A stretch of 64,000 bases of DNA from Streptococcus cuniculipharyngis (GCF_007859195.1 NZ_VOHL01000002.1:1-64000); one strand, 5' to 3'. Shown: positions 54,915 through 64,000, counted from the first letter of the stretch. The notes: generated by a model from the letters alone, not told the origin. Numbers and translations are program-made.

Positions 54915-56843
54915 TTATTTTTTATTCAGCAAAAGGCGCAGACTGTTCAAGAGAACCAAGAGGGTTGAGCCTTCATGCAAGGTCACGCTGGCAACCACTG
55001 ACAGATTTCCAAAGAAGGTCAAACCAATCAAAAGGAAAACGACTAGCATTGAAAAGACGATATTTTGTAAAATAACATTTTTCAAACGTTTAGACACCTT
55101 ATGGGCCCCAACTAATTTCAAGAGGTCATTCTTCATCAAAACAACATCAGCGGTTTCAATGGCAACATCTGTTCCATCCCCCATAGCGACACCAATATCA
55201 GCAGTCACAAGGGCAGGCGCATCATTGACCCCATCACCAAGCATGGCTGTCAAACCATATTTAGCCTGTTGTTTTTGGATAATGTCTGCCTTTTGTTCTG
55301 GCATGACGTTGGCTGCGATTTCAGAAATGCCTAGTTGACGACCGATGGCTTCGCCGGTTAATTTAGCGTCACCGGTAATCATTACCGTTCTCACACCAGC
55401 CTGATTGAAGTAATCAATAGCCGTTTTGGCACTAGTTTGTGGCACATCTTGGATGGCGATGAAACCAATCACATCATCGTTCAGACCAACCATCACCACA
55501 GTACGACCTTGGCTTTCTTCGTCTGATTTGACCTGTAACCATGTTTCAGAAATCTTGTCAAAAGAACTTGGTTTGGCAATACGGTAAGTACGACCTTGAT
55601 AGTTGGCAACCAAGCCTTCACCCAGACGGTTTTCTACCTCCAAATTTGGTGCTTCCATGGTTAATTCAGCAGAGAAATAATTGACAATGGCTGTGGCTAG
55701 CGGATGGTTAGATTGTTTTTCCATACCAACGAGGATAGCCTTGAGCTCTGCTTCTGTCACCACATCTGTCTCAAACTGATAGTCAACCACCTTTGGCTTA
55801 CCTTCTGTCAAGGTTCCGGTCTTATCAAAGGCAATAGCTTTCAAGTCGCTCAAGTTTGACAAGAAAGCCCCGCCCTTGAACAAGACCCCTTGACGGGCTA
55901 AATTAGAGATACCAGCCAAAGTTGCAGGGACTGCTGATACTGCCAAGGCACATGGTGAGGCTGATACCATGAAGGTTAAACCGATTGAAAAGGTCTTGGC
56001 CAAGGTCCAGCCAAATAGGAGCGGACCAGCAAACATTAGGATAACAAAGACAAGTAGAACAATATTGACGTAAACTGGCTCAAAAGCACGAATACGACTG
56101 GCTGTGGGCGAAAGATTGCTTTGGGAAGCCTCAACCAGTTGCAAGATGCGAGAAAAGACCGTATCAGAACTATCCTTGGTAACTTCCATGACGAAAGTGC
56201 CGTTCCCATTAATGGTCGAACCAAAGACATTGTCACCCACAGTTTTTTCTCGTGGAATGGACTCCCCATTGATGGTGGATTCGTCAATGCTGGTTGTTCC
56301 CTCAACAATGACTCCATCCGTCGGCACCTGACCACCGTTTAGCACTTGAACACGGTCACCAATGGCCAATTGATCCACCGGAACCACTTCTACGCTACCA
56401 TCAGCTGACAAGCGGCGAGCTTCTGTCGGATTCAACTGCAAGAGTTTTGTAATTTCACGCTGGCTACGCCCTTCTACATATTCTTCTAGGAAGTGAGCGC
56501 CCGCAAAGATAAAAATCAAGAGGGCCGATTCGGTCGCCTCACCTAGCAAGACCGCTCCAATGGCTGCCAAGGTCATCAAGATATGGGTATTTGGCGTAAA
56601 AGAGCCCTTCTCTTTGGTTTTCTTGATGGTGTCTTCTACCCCTTCCCACATGACATGGTAACCTGATACTAGCATGGCTAGCGTTGAAAAAATCGCCTTA
56701 ACGGAGTCGCTAACAGGCAGCAAGAGGCCTAAAATAAAAATTCCAATCCCGACAAAAAATAGAACTGCCGGTGACAACTTAACCTTGCTGTGATTATGAC
56801 TATGATTATGTTTTTGTTGATGATTGTGTTTCCCTTTACTCAT
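54915..56843 (-). CDS. pmtA: P1B-4-type heavy-metal ATPase, PmtA-like (iron/cobalt efflux)
   Basis: A 642-residue P-type ATPase. A His-rich N-terminus (six His in the first 18 residues) precedes the membrane domain. The metal motif S-P-C is at 296-298, the phosphorylated D340 lies in DKTGTLTEGKP, and the hinge is GDGVNDAPAL. The last helix carries H623-E-G-S-T, which with SPC is the P1B-4 signature. Group A streptococcal PmtA, of this type, exports ferrous iron and is controlled by PerR. ATG at 56843 has AGGAG five to six bases upstream. Here a divergent MerR gene and a perfect palindrome lie directly upstream. The metal is inferred from the family; zinc or cobalt are alternatives. Confidence 0.88.
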   Translation of the reverse strand: MSKGKHNHQQKHNHSHNHSKVKLSPAVLFFVGIGIFILGLLLPVSDSVKAIFSTLAMLVSGYHVMWEGVEDTIKKTKEKGSFTPNTHILMTLAAIGAVLLGEATESALLIFIFAGAHFLEEYVEGRSQREITKLLQLNPTEARRLSADGSVEVVPVDQLAIGDRVQVLNGGQVPTDGVIVEGTTSIDESTINGESIPREKTVGDNVFGSTINGNGTFVMEVTKDSSDTVFSRILQLVEASQSNLSPTASRIRAFEPVYVNIVLLVFVILMFAGPLLFGWTLAKTFSIGLTFMVSASPCALAVSAVPATLAGISNLARQGVLFKGGAFLSNLSDLKAIAFDKTGTLTEGKPKVVDYQFETDVVTEAELKAILVGMEKQSNHPLATAIVNYFSAELTMEAPNLEVENRLGEGLVANYQGRTYRIAKPSSFDKISETWLQVKSDEESQGRTVVMVGLNDDVIGFIAIQDVPQTSAKTAIDYFNQAGVRTVMITGDAKLTGEAIGRQLGISEIAANVMPEQKADIIQKQQAKYGLTAMLGDGVNDAPALVTADIGVAMGDGTDVAIETADVVLMKNDLLKLVGAHKVSKRLKNVILQNIVFSMLVVFLLIGLTFFGNLSVVASVTLHEGSTLLVLLNSLRLLLNKK

Positions 56844-56863
56844 AAAATCTCCTTTTTTCAAGC

Positions 56864-56927
56864 CTTGGAAAAGCTTTTTTATTTTGTTATAATGACAGTA
56901 TAAACTATACTGTCACAGGAAGGTCAA
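56864..56927. promoter_or_regulatory. divergent promoter region with MerR-type palindrome
   Basis: A perfect inverted repeat GACAGTATA-N3-TATACTGTC lies at 56894-56914. For the metal ATPase (minus strand) TTGACC (56922-56927) and TATACT (56894-56899) are 22 bases apart when counted outside the palindrome arm; with the alternative TATACT formed by the central TATA the spacer is about 19 bases, the long spacing used by MerR proteins. For the regulator (plus strand) TTGGAA (56865-56870), a 17-base spacer and TATAAT (56888-56893) are followed at once by the palindrome, which fits autorepression. Confidence 0.65.
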
Positions 56928-56934
56928 GAGCTTT

Positions 56935-57720
56935 ATGACAAATTTTCAACATTTTTTAACCATTGGTCAGTTGAGCAAACTATCTGGTATCCATACCAAG
57001 GCACTTCGCTACTATGAACAAATTGGTATTCTAAAGCCCAGCCAGGTCAATCCAGACAATGGCTACCGCTACTATTCCCACTCCCATATCCCTTACGTTT
57101 CCTTAATTAAAATGTGTGCTGACTATGGCCTTCCCTTAAAAGATTTTACCAACTACATGCTGGCTGACGATCAAATTGACATGGTCAAAATCATCCAAGA
57201 AGCTCAAGCCAAAATTTTAGCAACCGAAAAACAAGTCCGAAAGGACAAAGATTACCTCCACAAGCTCCAACAACAACTCCTACTTTCCCAACAAATCGAC
57301 CACCGTCAACAGTTTCACCTAGACGAAACCAATGAGTGTTACGCCCTTTTTCCCTTTAAGGGCCAAATGCTGTCAAGCGACTACTACAATCAGGTCCGTC
57401 ACTGCCTCCTTGAATTAGATGATGTCCAGCTTGACTATGACAATCGAATCGGCTGCTATTATGCCTATCAAGAAGAAAACTTTAAGCAATACATGGCCCT
57501 CAAGGTCAAGGAATGCTTGGATAGGACCGATTTGCCCTTTATCTGTCTCAACCAACAGCATATCCATGCTGAACACATCCATCAAGATGACATTGCTGAC
57601 AAACTGCAGACCTTACAGGCTGAAAAAGAGATTATTGACTTCCTGATTCTCGAAACCTTTGAAAATCCCTACCATCTCAGCCAACCCCATCTGGAATTGC
57701 GTTACCTTATCAATGATTAA
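56935..57720 (+). CDS. MerR family transcriptional regulator
   Basis: A 261-residue regulator. The N-terminal winged helix-turn-helix is clear (LTIGQLSKLSGIHTKALRYYEQIGIL, split around residue 20, then NPDNGYRYYSHS), followed by a coiled coil at about 83-122. The C-terminal domain (about 130-261) is BmrR-like in size; it is not the short metal-binding tail of CueR or ZntR. It has six Cys (61, 135, 157, 174, 194, 204) and a His cluster at 209, 211, 214 and 216. The divergent metal ATPase and the shared palindrome suggest it controls both. Whether it senses metal, a drug or redox state is open. Confidence 0.88.
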   Translation: MTNFQHFLTIGQLSKLSGIHTKALRYYEQIGILKPSQVNPDNGYRYYSHSHIPYVSLIKMCADYGLPLKDFTNYMLADDQIDMVKIIQEAQAKILATEKQVRKDKDYLHKLQQQLLLSQQIDHRQQFHLDETNECYALFPFKGQMLSSDYYNQVRHCLLELDDVQLDYDNRIGCYYAYQEENFKQYMALKVKECLDRTDLPFICLNQQHIHAEHIHQDDIADKLQTLQAEKEIIDFLILETFENPYHLSQPHLELRYLIND

Positions 57721-57742
57721 GCTCCAAACGCTATTTATACAA

Positions 57743-57776
57743 AATAAGGCCTATCTAGAGTCGATAGGCTTTATTT
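57743..57776 (+). terminator. terminator after the MerR gene
   Basis: Stem AATAAGGCCTATC/GATAGGCTTTATT with one wobble pair, followed by TTTT on the plus strand. The rest of the 218-base gap to the next gene holds a promoter and two operator-like sites. Confidence 0.75.
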
Positions 57777-57865
57777 TTATTCACTAAATGATTTTTACAT
57801 CAAATTGCTAACAAGTTAACAACTATTGGATTTATACAAACAATAACTAAATCAATTAAAAACTT

Positions 57866-57903
57866 ACGCAAACGGTTGCATTATGTCTAAAAAAGGATAT
57901 AAT
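57866..57903 (+). promoter_or_regulatory. amylopullulanase promoter with MalR/LacI-type operator
   Basis: TTGCAT (57876-57881), 16-base spacer and TATAAT (57898-57903). The palindromic ACGCAAACGGTTGCAT (57866-57881) overlaps the -35 and closely matches the maltose-regulator MalR operator pattern of streptococci. Confidence 0.7.
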
Positions 57904-57909
57904 GGGTAG

Positions 57910-57923
57910 TGAAAGCGATAACA
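57910..57923 (+). promoter_or_regulatory. CcpA cre site before the amylopullulanase gene
   Basis: TGAAAGCGATAACA fits the cre consensus TGNNANCGNTNNCA at every fixed position. It lies just after the -10, between promoter and ribosome site, the usual place for catabolite repression by CcpA. Confidence 0.7.
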
Positions 57924-57937
57924 AAAAGGAGTATCTT

Positions 57938-60900
57938 ATGTCAAAACAAATCATCCCACAATCTTGCTCAAAAACCTTTTTGCAGCAGAAAGATATTTTT
58001 TCCATTAGAACCTTTAAGGTTGGCACGGCTTCCGTCGCCATTGCAGTCAGTCTTTTAGGAGCAAATGTTACTCAAAATAGGGTCCAGGCTGAGACGCTGA
58101 CCCCAGCACCCGAAACGACTACTAGCTTAAGCCTACCACAAGACTCGGAACAAGCGACTACCGAAGCCTCCGTACTTCAGGAACCACAATCGGAGACTAA
58201 AACAAACGATTCAGATCATCTAACTAGTCCAGTGGTAGAACAAACTAACAGCCCAGAAATAAAGGAGGGAGCTCAGATAGTCACCCAGCAGCATCAGAAT
58301 CCTGAGCGTCCTCAAGAATATCAACCAGATCTAGCTCAAGTAGCCAAGACTGATCAATCGCCAACAAAAAATCAGCCAAATGACCAAGAGACGCTAAAAC
58401 CATTGATGCAACAAGAAATAGTAAGTCCTCAGGAACCAAATACCCCCCCTGTTCAAGAAGGTTACCTCCGCTTACACCTTCAAGGGTTAGACCAAAGCAA
58501 AGAGGCTGCTTATAGCCTTTGGAAATGGGGAGGCGTCGACCAAGCATCAGACGGTGCCAAATGGCCAAATGATGCCCAGGCTTTTAAAGCAGAAGATCAA
58601 GATGATTTTGGCCGCTACATTGACATCAAAAAATCCCAGACACCAGCAAGTATTGGCTATCTCTTGCTAAAGGATGGTCAAAAAATCAGCCCAGATGATC
58701 AAAAAATTGATCTCCCCCTACCAGGAATCAATGAGGTCTGGGTCACCACCGACGGCAAGGTTTACTACTACAAACCACTGGCCGACGATAAACTGCTCCG
58801 AATCCATTACAAACGTGATGATAAGACCTATGACGGTTGGGGGGCCTGGCTTTGGGGAGATGTCGAAAAAGCTAGCGAAGACTGGCCAAAGGGAGCCCTT
58901 GACTTGACCAAGGTCGGCCCTTACGGTCGCTATGTTGATGTTCCCCTAACCAAAGCTCTAAATTCGAAACTTGGTTTTCTTCTCGTTAACAAAAACAATC
59001 CTGAACTCCCTGGCCATAAGTTGGGGGACCTAGCCTTTAATGATCGGAAAATCCATAGTCAAATTTTCCTGAAAAATGATGATACCACTGTCTACACTAA
59101 CCCATTTTATCTTCCTGAACAAGCAGAAGTGGATACTGCTAATACCCAGCCTGGTCAAGCCAATGTCAGCATCAGTGGTCGGGTCTTAGCTCCTTTCAAT
59201 TATAACCAAAGCGGACTGCTAGAAATCAGCCTCAAAAATCCTGAACAGGCCAAAATCCTTAAAATGGAAGTCAATACCAGTGCCATCGGTGGTGGTACCC
59301 TACCTATCTCTCCAGAATTAAATCGTGTAGCCATCAAAGCCAGCAGCTCTACCCCACCTGGCACCTATGAGTTACTTGTCCGTGCTTATGATGACAAAAA
59401 TGGCTACTATGAGGGTAAGATTCCAGTAACCATTAGCCAGCGTCAAAAAACCACCGGTGAAAAAGACTGGGATGAACAAATTATCTATTTCATGGTGACT
59501 GACCGTTTTTATAATGCCGACAAGACCAATGACAACCCCTATCACCAAGCCTATGACAAGGCCAAAAATCCTAGAGGAACCTATCAAGGAGGGGATTTTA
59601 AGGGAGTCACTGCCAAACTAGACTACCTCAAATCACTGGGAGTTTCTGCCATTTGGATTACTCCCATCGTTGAAAATATCCCACAAAATGTCGGCTCAGA
59701 AAAGGACGGTGACTACTATGCCTACCACGGTTATTGGGCAAGTAATTTTGAAAAGCTTAATCCCCATCTCGGCAGCCTAAAAGACTTCCACGACCTCATT
59801 GACGAAGCCGCCAAACGTAACATTAATATTATCGTTGATGTGGTGCTCAATCATGCTGGCTATGGCAGTGAAAAGACGTTTGCTGGGCTCATCCGCAGCC
59901 CGGAGGAAAATCAAGAGGGAGACGATCAAAAGGGATCTCTCGCAGGACTACCTGATTTTAAAACAGAAGACAAGAAAGTTCGTGACCAGCTGGTTGCTTG
60001 GCAAAGTTCTTGGCTCAACCGTAGCACCACTGCCAAAGGAAATAGTATTTATGCCTTTCGTGTCGACACTGTCAAACATGTTGACGACACCACTTGGCAA
60101 CACTTTAAAAATGAACTAGTTGCTAAAAATAGTGGTTTCCATCTGATTGGCGAAACTTGGGGAGCCAATTATAAAGACACCAAAGGGGATCTCAACAGTG
60201 GTACCATGGACAGTCTCCTAGATTTTGGTTTTAAAGACATTGCCAAATTATTTGTCAATGGTCAAATTCAGGCTGCTAGCCAAGAGCTAGAAAATCGTGA
60301 CAAGTCCTTGACTAGCCTTGCCACTTTGGGCCAGTTTTTAAGTAGTCATGATGAAGATGGATTTTTATATAGCCTTGGTGGTGACCTAGCCAAATTTAAA
60401 GTCGCTAGTAGCCTTCTATTAACTGCCAAAGGTCAGCCAATCATCTACTATGGAGAGGAAATTGGCCAAACCGGGGCTAATAACTGGCCGATCTATGATA
60501 ACCGTTACAATTTCGATTGGAGCAAAACACAGAAGAATGATTTGTTAACACATTATCAAAAACTTCTGTCCTTTAGAAATAGCTACTCCAATCTCCTCTC
60601 TAAAGGACAGTATGAAACCTTAGCCCTCAATCAAGAGCAAGGATGGCTGTTGACCAAGCGTAGTCATGAGCAAACCGCCCTCTACCTACTTTACGCCCAA
60701 GCTGAAACTCGCTCAAACCTCTCTTTGACCGTCAGCGAAAATACTAAACTTCTTGACCATTATACTGGTAAAACCTATCAAGCTCAAAAAAATGCCCAAG
60801 GGCAATGGGCCATTCAATTGACTACTCCAACTCGCCAAGAAGGCGGAATCATGTTATTAACCGTTGAATCAGGACAAATCCTCAGTCACAAGACTGATCA

Positions 60901-63900
60901 AGAACCCATCGCGAAAAATCATCTCCGTCTGCATTTTAAAACCCTACCCGCAGATAATCCGTCCAGCCTTGGACTCTGGGTTTGGGAAGATGTCGCTAAA
61001 CCATCAACCAATTGGCCTAGCGGTGCCCTCAGCCTAGACAAGATTAAAAAAGATGCTTATGGCTACTACTTGGATGTCGAACTAGCTAACAACAAGCAAG
61101 AAAAGATTGGCTTGCTCATCAACAATGCTGCTGGTCAAAATCTCACTGGTGACAAATTTGTTCCGCTCATTAGCCCACAAATGAACCAAGTTTGGTTTGA
61201 CGAAGCCTATAATAGCTACACCTACCCACCACAGGCCAAAGGTACCCTACGAATCAATTATTTCCGCAAGGACGGTAATTATCAAGGTAAGGCTCTCTGG
61301 CTTTGGGGAGACCTTCTCAAAAAAGAAGGACAGCTAACGGAATGGCCAAATGGCTTAGATTTTGAACAACAGGGTGCCTATGGTGTCTATCGTGATATCC
61401 CACTCACTCAGCTACCTCAGTCTCTTGGTTTCCTCCTCTTGGACAAGACTAAAACAGGGGACGATGTCAAAATTCAGCCCAAGGATTACCAGTTTACTGA
61501 TTTTAAAAATCACAGCCAAATCTTCCTCAAAGACGATGACGAGGCCATCTATACTAACCCTTATTTTGTCAATACCATCACAGCAACAGGCGCCCAACAA
61601 ACTAGCCTTAACACAATCGAAACCAGCTTTACCTCTCTCGAAGGTCTAACCCAAGAGCAATTGCGCCAAAAATTAAGCGTTAGCAACTCAAGTGGCCACA
61701 CCCTTCCCATTACCGAGGTAGAACTTAACCCTCAACTGAAAACTGCGATATTGAAAGGTGATTTCCCAATGTCAGATAAACCATATACCCTTAAATTTGG
61801 CGACGACAGCCTCATGATTAAACCAAACTGGCAGCTAAAAGATCAACTCTATGCCTATGACGGTCCACTAGGCGCTCGAGTGCAGCAAGACGGTCGTTTA
61901 GTGGACCTAACCCTCTGGTCTCCAAGCGCTGACAGTGTATCACTTATCATCTATGACAAGAACAATCAAGACAAAATCATCGGTCAATTACCCATGCTCA
62001 AAGGAGCCAAAGGAACTTGGACTGCCCAACTGACACCTGATTCCAGGCTAGGCATTAGCGATTACCGTGGTTACTACTACCACTATCAAATTACACGTGG
62101 CGATACTAGCGTTCTCGCTCTTGACCCTTATGCTAAATCCTTGGCCGCCTGGAACAGTGATTTGGCTGAAACAGATCCTAGTCGTAAAATCGCCAAGGCT
62201 GCCTTTGTTGATCCGAGCCAAATTGGGCCAAAAGATTTAGATTTTGCCAAGATTCCAGGCTTCAAACAGCGAGAAGATGCTGTCATCTACGAAGCCCATG
62301 TCCGCGACTTTACCTCAGATAAAAGCATCGAAACATCACTAAGCGCTCCTTTTGGTACCTTCTCTGCCTTTATTGACAAATTAGACTACCTCAAGGAGCT
62401 TGGAGTGACCCATATCCAGCTCCTCCCTATCATGAGTTACTATTTTGTTAATGAAATGGATCGCAGTCGTTCTGACCATTATTCATCTAGTGGCAACAAC
62501 TACAACTGGGGCTACGACCCACAAAGTTATTTTGCCCTCACTGGCATGTATTCTACCGATCCAACCCAGGCCGATAAGCGTATTGCTGAATTTAAAACCC
62601 TAGTCAAGGAAATTCATAAACGTGGCATGGGAGTTATCCTTGATGTGGTTTACAACCACACAGCCAAGGCCTTTATCTTTGAAGACTTAGAACCCAACTA
62701 CTATCACTTTATGGATGCTGACGGAACTTCAAGAACTAGCTTTGGCGGTGGGCGGCTAGGAACGACCCACTACATGAGCCGACGCATTTTAGTTGATTCG
62801 ATTAACTATCTAGTCAATGAATTTAAGGTGGATGGTTTCCGTTTTGATATGATGGGTGACCATGATGCTGAGAGTATTCTGGCGGCCTACCAAGCTGCGC
62901 GAAGCCTCAACCCCAAACTTATCATGCTAGGGGAAGGTTGGAAGACTTATGTTGGTGACGAAAATAAACCAACCCAAGCTGCCGACCAAACCTGGATGGA
63001 AAAAACAGATACTGTCGCCGTCTTTTCCGATGATATCCGCAACAGTCTCAAATCAGGCTACCCTAATGAGGGGCAACCAGCCTTTATTACTGGCGGTAGC
63101 CAAGATATCCGCAAACTCTTTAATAACATCAAGGCACAACCAAATAATTTTACCGCAGATAGCCCAGGGGATGTCATCCAGTACATTGCCGCTCATGACA
63201 ACCTCACTCTCTTTGATATCATTGCTCAATCCATTAAAAAAGACCCCGCTTTCCCTGAAAATACTCAGGAAATTCATCAGCGTCAACGTTTAGGAAATCT
63301 TCTTGTCTTAACTGCCCAAGGCACACCTTTCCTTCACGCCGGACAAGAGTATGGTCGGACCAAACAATTTCTTGACGATCAGTATAAAGAACCTGTCAGT
63401 GAAGATAAGATACCTAATAAAGCCCATCTGTTACGCAACCCTGATGGCAGTCCTTTCTTCTACCCTTACTTTATTCATGATTCTTATGATTCCACAGATG
63501 CCATCAACCGATTTGATTGGCAAAAGGCTACTGATGGCAAGACCTATCCTGTCCATCACATGACACAAGCCTATACCAAGGGACTGATTGCTCTCCGGCG
63601 TTCTACCGACGCTTTCAGCCTCAAAAGTAAGGCTGACATTGATCAAAAAGTGAGCCTCATCAGCCAACCCGATGGCAAGGACATCAAAGAACATGACTTG
63701 GTTATTGCTTACCAGACCATTGCTTCTAATGGTGATATCTATGCTGTTTTTGTTAATGCAGATAGCCAAGCTCGTAGCTTTAAACTAGGGCAAGCCTTTG
63801 CCCACCTAGCCAAAGCAACAGTTATCGCAGATGCTAGACAGGTCCACCTCAGTGGCATTGATGAGCCACAAGGGGTAACCATGACTAACAATACCCTAAC

Positions 63901-64000
63901 CCTAGCTCCCCTAACAGCTACCATCTTACGCTTAAGCAAAGAAAATAAACTACCAGAGCTAGAAAAAGAAGAGGGAAAAGACCAAAACAACACCATTTCA
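57938..64000 (+). CDS. apuA: surface amylopullulanase with two GH13 domains, C-terminus cut by window edge
   Basis: A huge secreted glycan hydrolase; 2021 residues are visible and the frame is open at the edge. A YSIRK-type signal (FSIRTFKVGTASVAIAVS) is followed by a Gln/Glu/Pro-rich stretch. Two CBM41 starch-binding modules start near 175 and 286. The first GH13 domain (about 510-900, alpha-amylase type) has D710 in FRVDTVKH, E739 in LIGETW and D805 in SSHDEDG. Two more CBM41 modules start near 995 and 1102. The second GH13 domain (about 1306 onward, type I pullulanase) has YNWGYDP, D1637 in GFRFDMMGDHD, E1666 in LGEGW and D1754 in AAHDNLTLF. It should cut alpha-1,4 and alpha-1,6 bonds of starch and glycogen. 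S. suis ApuA is the known relative and also helps adhesion. An LPXTG anchor is expected beyond the edge. Confidence 0.92.
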   Translation, partial: MSKQIIPQSCSKTFLQQKDIFSIRTFKVGTASVAIAVSLLGANVTQNRVQAETLTPAPETTTSLSLPQDSEQATTEASVLQEPQSETKTNDSDHLTSPVVEQTNSPEIKEGAQIVTQQHQNPERPQEYQPDLAQVAKTDQSPTKNQPNDQETLKPLMQQEIVSPQEPNTPPVQEGYLRLHLQGLDQSKEAAYSLWKWGGVDQASDGAKWPNDAQAFKAEDQDDFGRYIDIKKSQTPASIGYLLLKDGQKISPDDQKIDLPLPGINEVWVTTDGKVYYYKPLADDKLLRIHYKRDDKTYDGWGAWLWGDVEKASEDWPKGALDLTKVGPYGRYVDVPLTKALNSKLGFLLVNKNNPELPGHKLGDLAFNDRKIHSQIFLKNDDTTVYTNPFYLPEQAEVDTANTQPGQANVSISGRVLAPFNYNQSGLLEISLKNPEQAKILKMEVNTSAIGGGTLPISPELNRVAIKASSSTPPGTYELLVRAYDDKNGYYEGKIPVTISQRQKTTGEKDWDEQIIYFMVTDRFYNADKTNDNPYHQAYDKAKNPRGTYQGGDFKGVTAKLDYLKSLGVSAIWITPIVENIPQNVGSEKDGDYYAYHGYWASNFEKLNPHLGSLKDFHDLIDEAAKRNINIIVDVVLNHAGYGSEKTFAGLIRSPEENQEGDDQKGSLAGLPDFKTEDKKVRDQLVAWQSSWLNRSTTAKGNSIYAFRVDTVKHVDDTTWQHFKNELVAKNSGFHLIGETWGANYKDTKGDLNSGTMDSLLDFGFKDIAKLFVNGQIQAASQELENRDKSLTSLATLGQFLSSHDEDGFLYSLGGDLAKFKVASSLLLTAKGQPIIYYGEEIGQTGANNWPIYDNRYNFDWSKTQKNDLLTHYQKLLSFRNSYSNLLSKGQYETLALNQEQGWLLTKRSHEQTALYLLYAQAETRSNLSLTVSENTKLLDHYTGKTYQAQKNAQGQWAIQLTTPTRQEGGIMLLTVESGQILSHKTDQEPIAKNHLRLHFKTLPADNPSSLGLWVWEDVAKPSTNWPSGALSLDKIKKDAYGYYLDVELANNKQEKIGLLINNAAGQNLTGDKFVPLISPQMNQVWFDEAYNSYTYPPQAKGTLRINYFRKDGNYQGKALWLWGDLLKKEGQLTEWPNGLDFEQQGAYGVYRDIPLTQLPQSLGFLLLDKTKTGDDVKIQPKDYQFTDFKNHSQIFLKDDDEAIYTNPYFVNTITATGAQQTSLNTIETSFTSLEGLTQEQLRQKLSVSNSSGHTLPITEVELNPQLKTAILKGDFPMSDKPYTLKFGDDSLMIKPNWQLKDQLYAYDGPLGARVQQDGRLVDLTLWSPSADSVSLIIYDKNNQDKIIGQLPMLKGAKGTWTAQLTPDSRLGISDYRGYYYHYQITRGDTSVLALDPYAKSLAAWNSDLAETDPSRKIAKAAFVDPSQIGPKDLDFAKIPGFKQREDAVIYEAHVRDFTSDKSIETSLSAPFGTFSAFIDKLDYLKELGVTHIQLLPIMSYYFVNEMDRSRSDHYSSSGNNYNWGYDPQSYFALTGMYSTDPTQADKRIAEFKTLVKEIHKRGMGVILDVVYNHTAKAFIFEDLEPNYYHFMDADGTSRTSFGGGRLGTTHYMSRRILVDSINYLVNEFKVDGFRFDMMGDHDAESILAAYQAARSLNPKLIMLGEGWKTYVGDENKPTQAADQTWMEKTDTVAVFSDDIRNSLKSGYPNEGQPAFITGGSQDIRKLFNNIKAQPNNFTADSPGDVIQYIAAHDNLTLFDIIAQSIKKDPAFPENTQEIHQRQRLGNLLVLTAQGTPFLHAGQEYGRTKQFLDDQYKEPVSEDKIPNKAHLLRNPDGSPFFYPYFIHDSYDSTDAINRFDWQKATDGKTYPVHHMTQAYTKGLIALRRSTDAFSLKSKADIDQKVSLISQPDGKDIKEHDLVIAYQTIASNGDIYAVFVNADSQARSFKLGQAFAHLAKATVIADARQVHLSGIDEPQGVTMTNNTLTLAPLTATILRLSKENKLPELEKEEGKDQNNTIS

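Overview
The window is a stretch of chromosome from a low-GC Gram-positive coccus, almost certainly a Streptococcus. The evidence is the housekeeping gene content and order (miaA-hflX-rnz-recJ-apt-dnaD-nth, rexB-rexA, rpiA-deoB-punA-deoD), YSIRK-type signal peptides, an M26 zinc metalloprotease, a CshA-type fibril protein, a preQ1-II riboswitch on queT, and a surface amylopullulanase like ApuA of S. suis. The species cannot be fixed from this. Most genes read on the minus strand. Two very large surface-protein genes run off the window edges: the CshA-like gene at the left (its C-terminus is missing) and the amylopullulanase at the right (its C-terminus is missing). I saw no tRNA, rRNA, IS element, prophage or CRISPR array.

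Layout. 1-4084: CshA-like fibril adhesin. 4306-9389: glyoxalase, LtrA-like membrane protein and a two-subunit ABC multidrug exporter whose leader holds a strong hairpin. 9561-10463: membrane-anchored polysaccharide deacetylase on the plus strand. 10497-13057: rmlA-rmlC-rmlB for dTDP-L-rhamnose precursors. 13131-17640: FAD oxidoreductase, Nif3-like protein, TrmK, endonuclease III, DnaD and Apt. 17719-24691: RecJ, a short-chain dehydrogenase, RNase Z, an unknown conserved protein, HflX and MiaA. 24760-25078: a DUF3042 gene and a 25-residue cysteine-rich mini-gene (plus strand). 25207-31053: a 1948-residue M26 metalloprotease with an N-terminal sorting signal and large internal repeats. 31223-33187: TrhO, a small unknown gene and the remains of an ABC exporter. 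33196-39973: RexA and RexB. 40032-41480: OsmC and QueT under a preQ1-II riboswitch, and a divergent GtrA. 41569-45388: glutathione reductase, DUF554, a YlbF-like protein and an RlmI-like methyltransferase. 45542-47773: LtaS-type lipoteichoic acid synthase. 47815-53978: nucleoside salvage (DeoD, ClC-like channel, PunA, DeoB, RpiA) and PurB. 54216-57720: a lipoprotein, a PmtA-like P1B-4 metal ATPase and a divergent MerR regulator that share a palindrome. 57938-64000: the amylopullulanase.

Themes. Nucleoside salvage forms one unit: phosphorylases release ribose-1-phosphate, DeoB converts it to ribose-5-phosphate and RpiA feeds that to the pentose phosphate pathway. DNA recombination and repair is represented by RecJ, RexAB and Nth; tRNA modification by MiaA, TrmK, TrhO and queuosine-precursor uptake. 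Cell-surface biology is represented by CshA, the M26 protease, amylopullulanase, LtaS, the deacetylase and rhamnose precursors. LacI/CcpA-like operators with the same 11-base core, CGCAAACGGTT, lie before both the amylopullulanase and the metalloprotease, which suggests that sugar supply controls both surface enzymes.

The least expected items are the cysteine-rich mini-protein at 25001-25078, the leader hairpin of the ABC exporter, and the MerR gene with a shared palindrome beside the metal ATPase. All functions are inferred from sequence reading alone; no database search was run.
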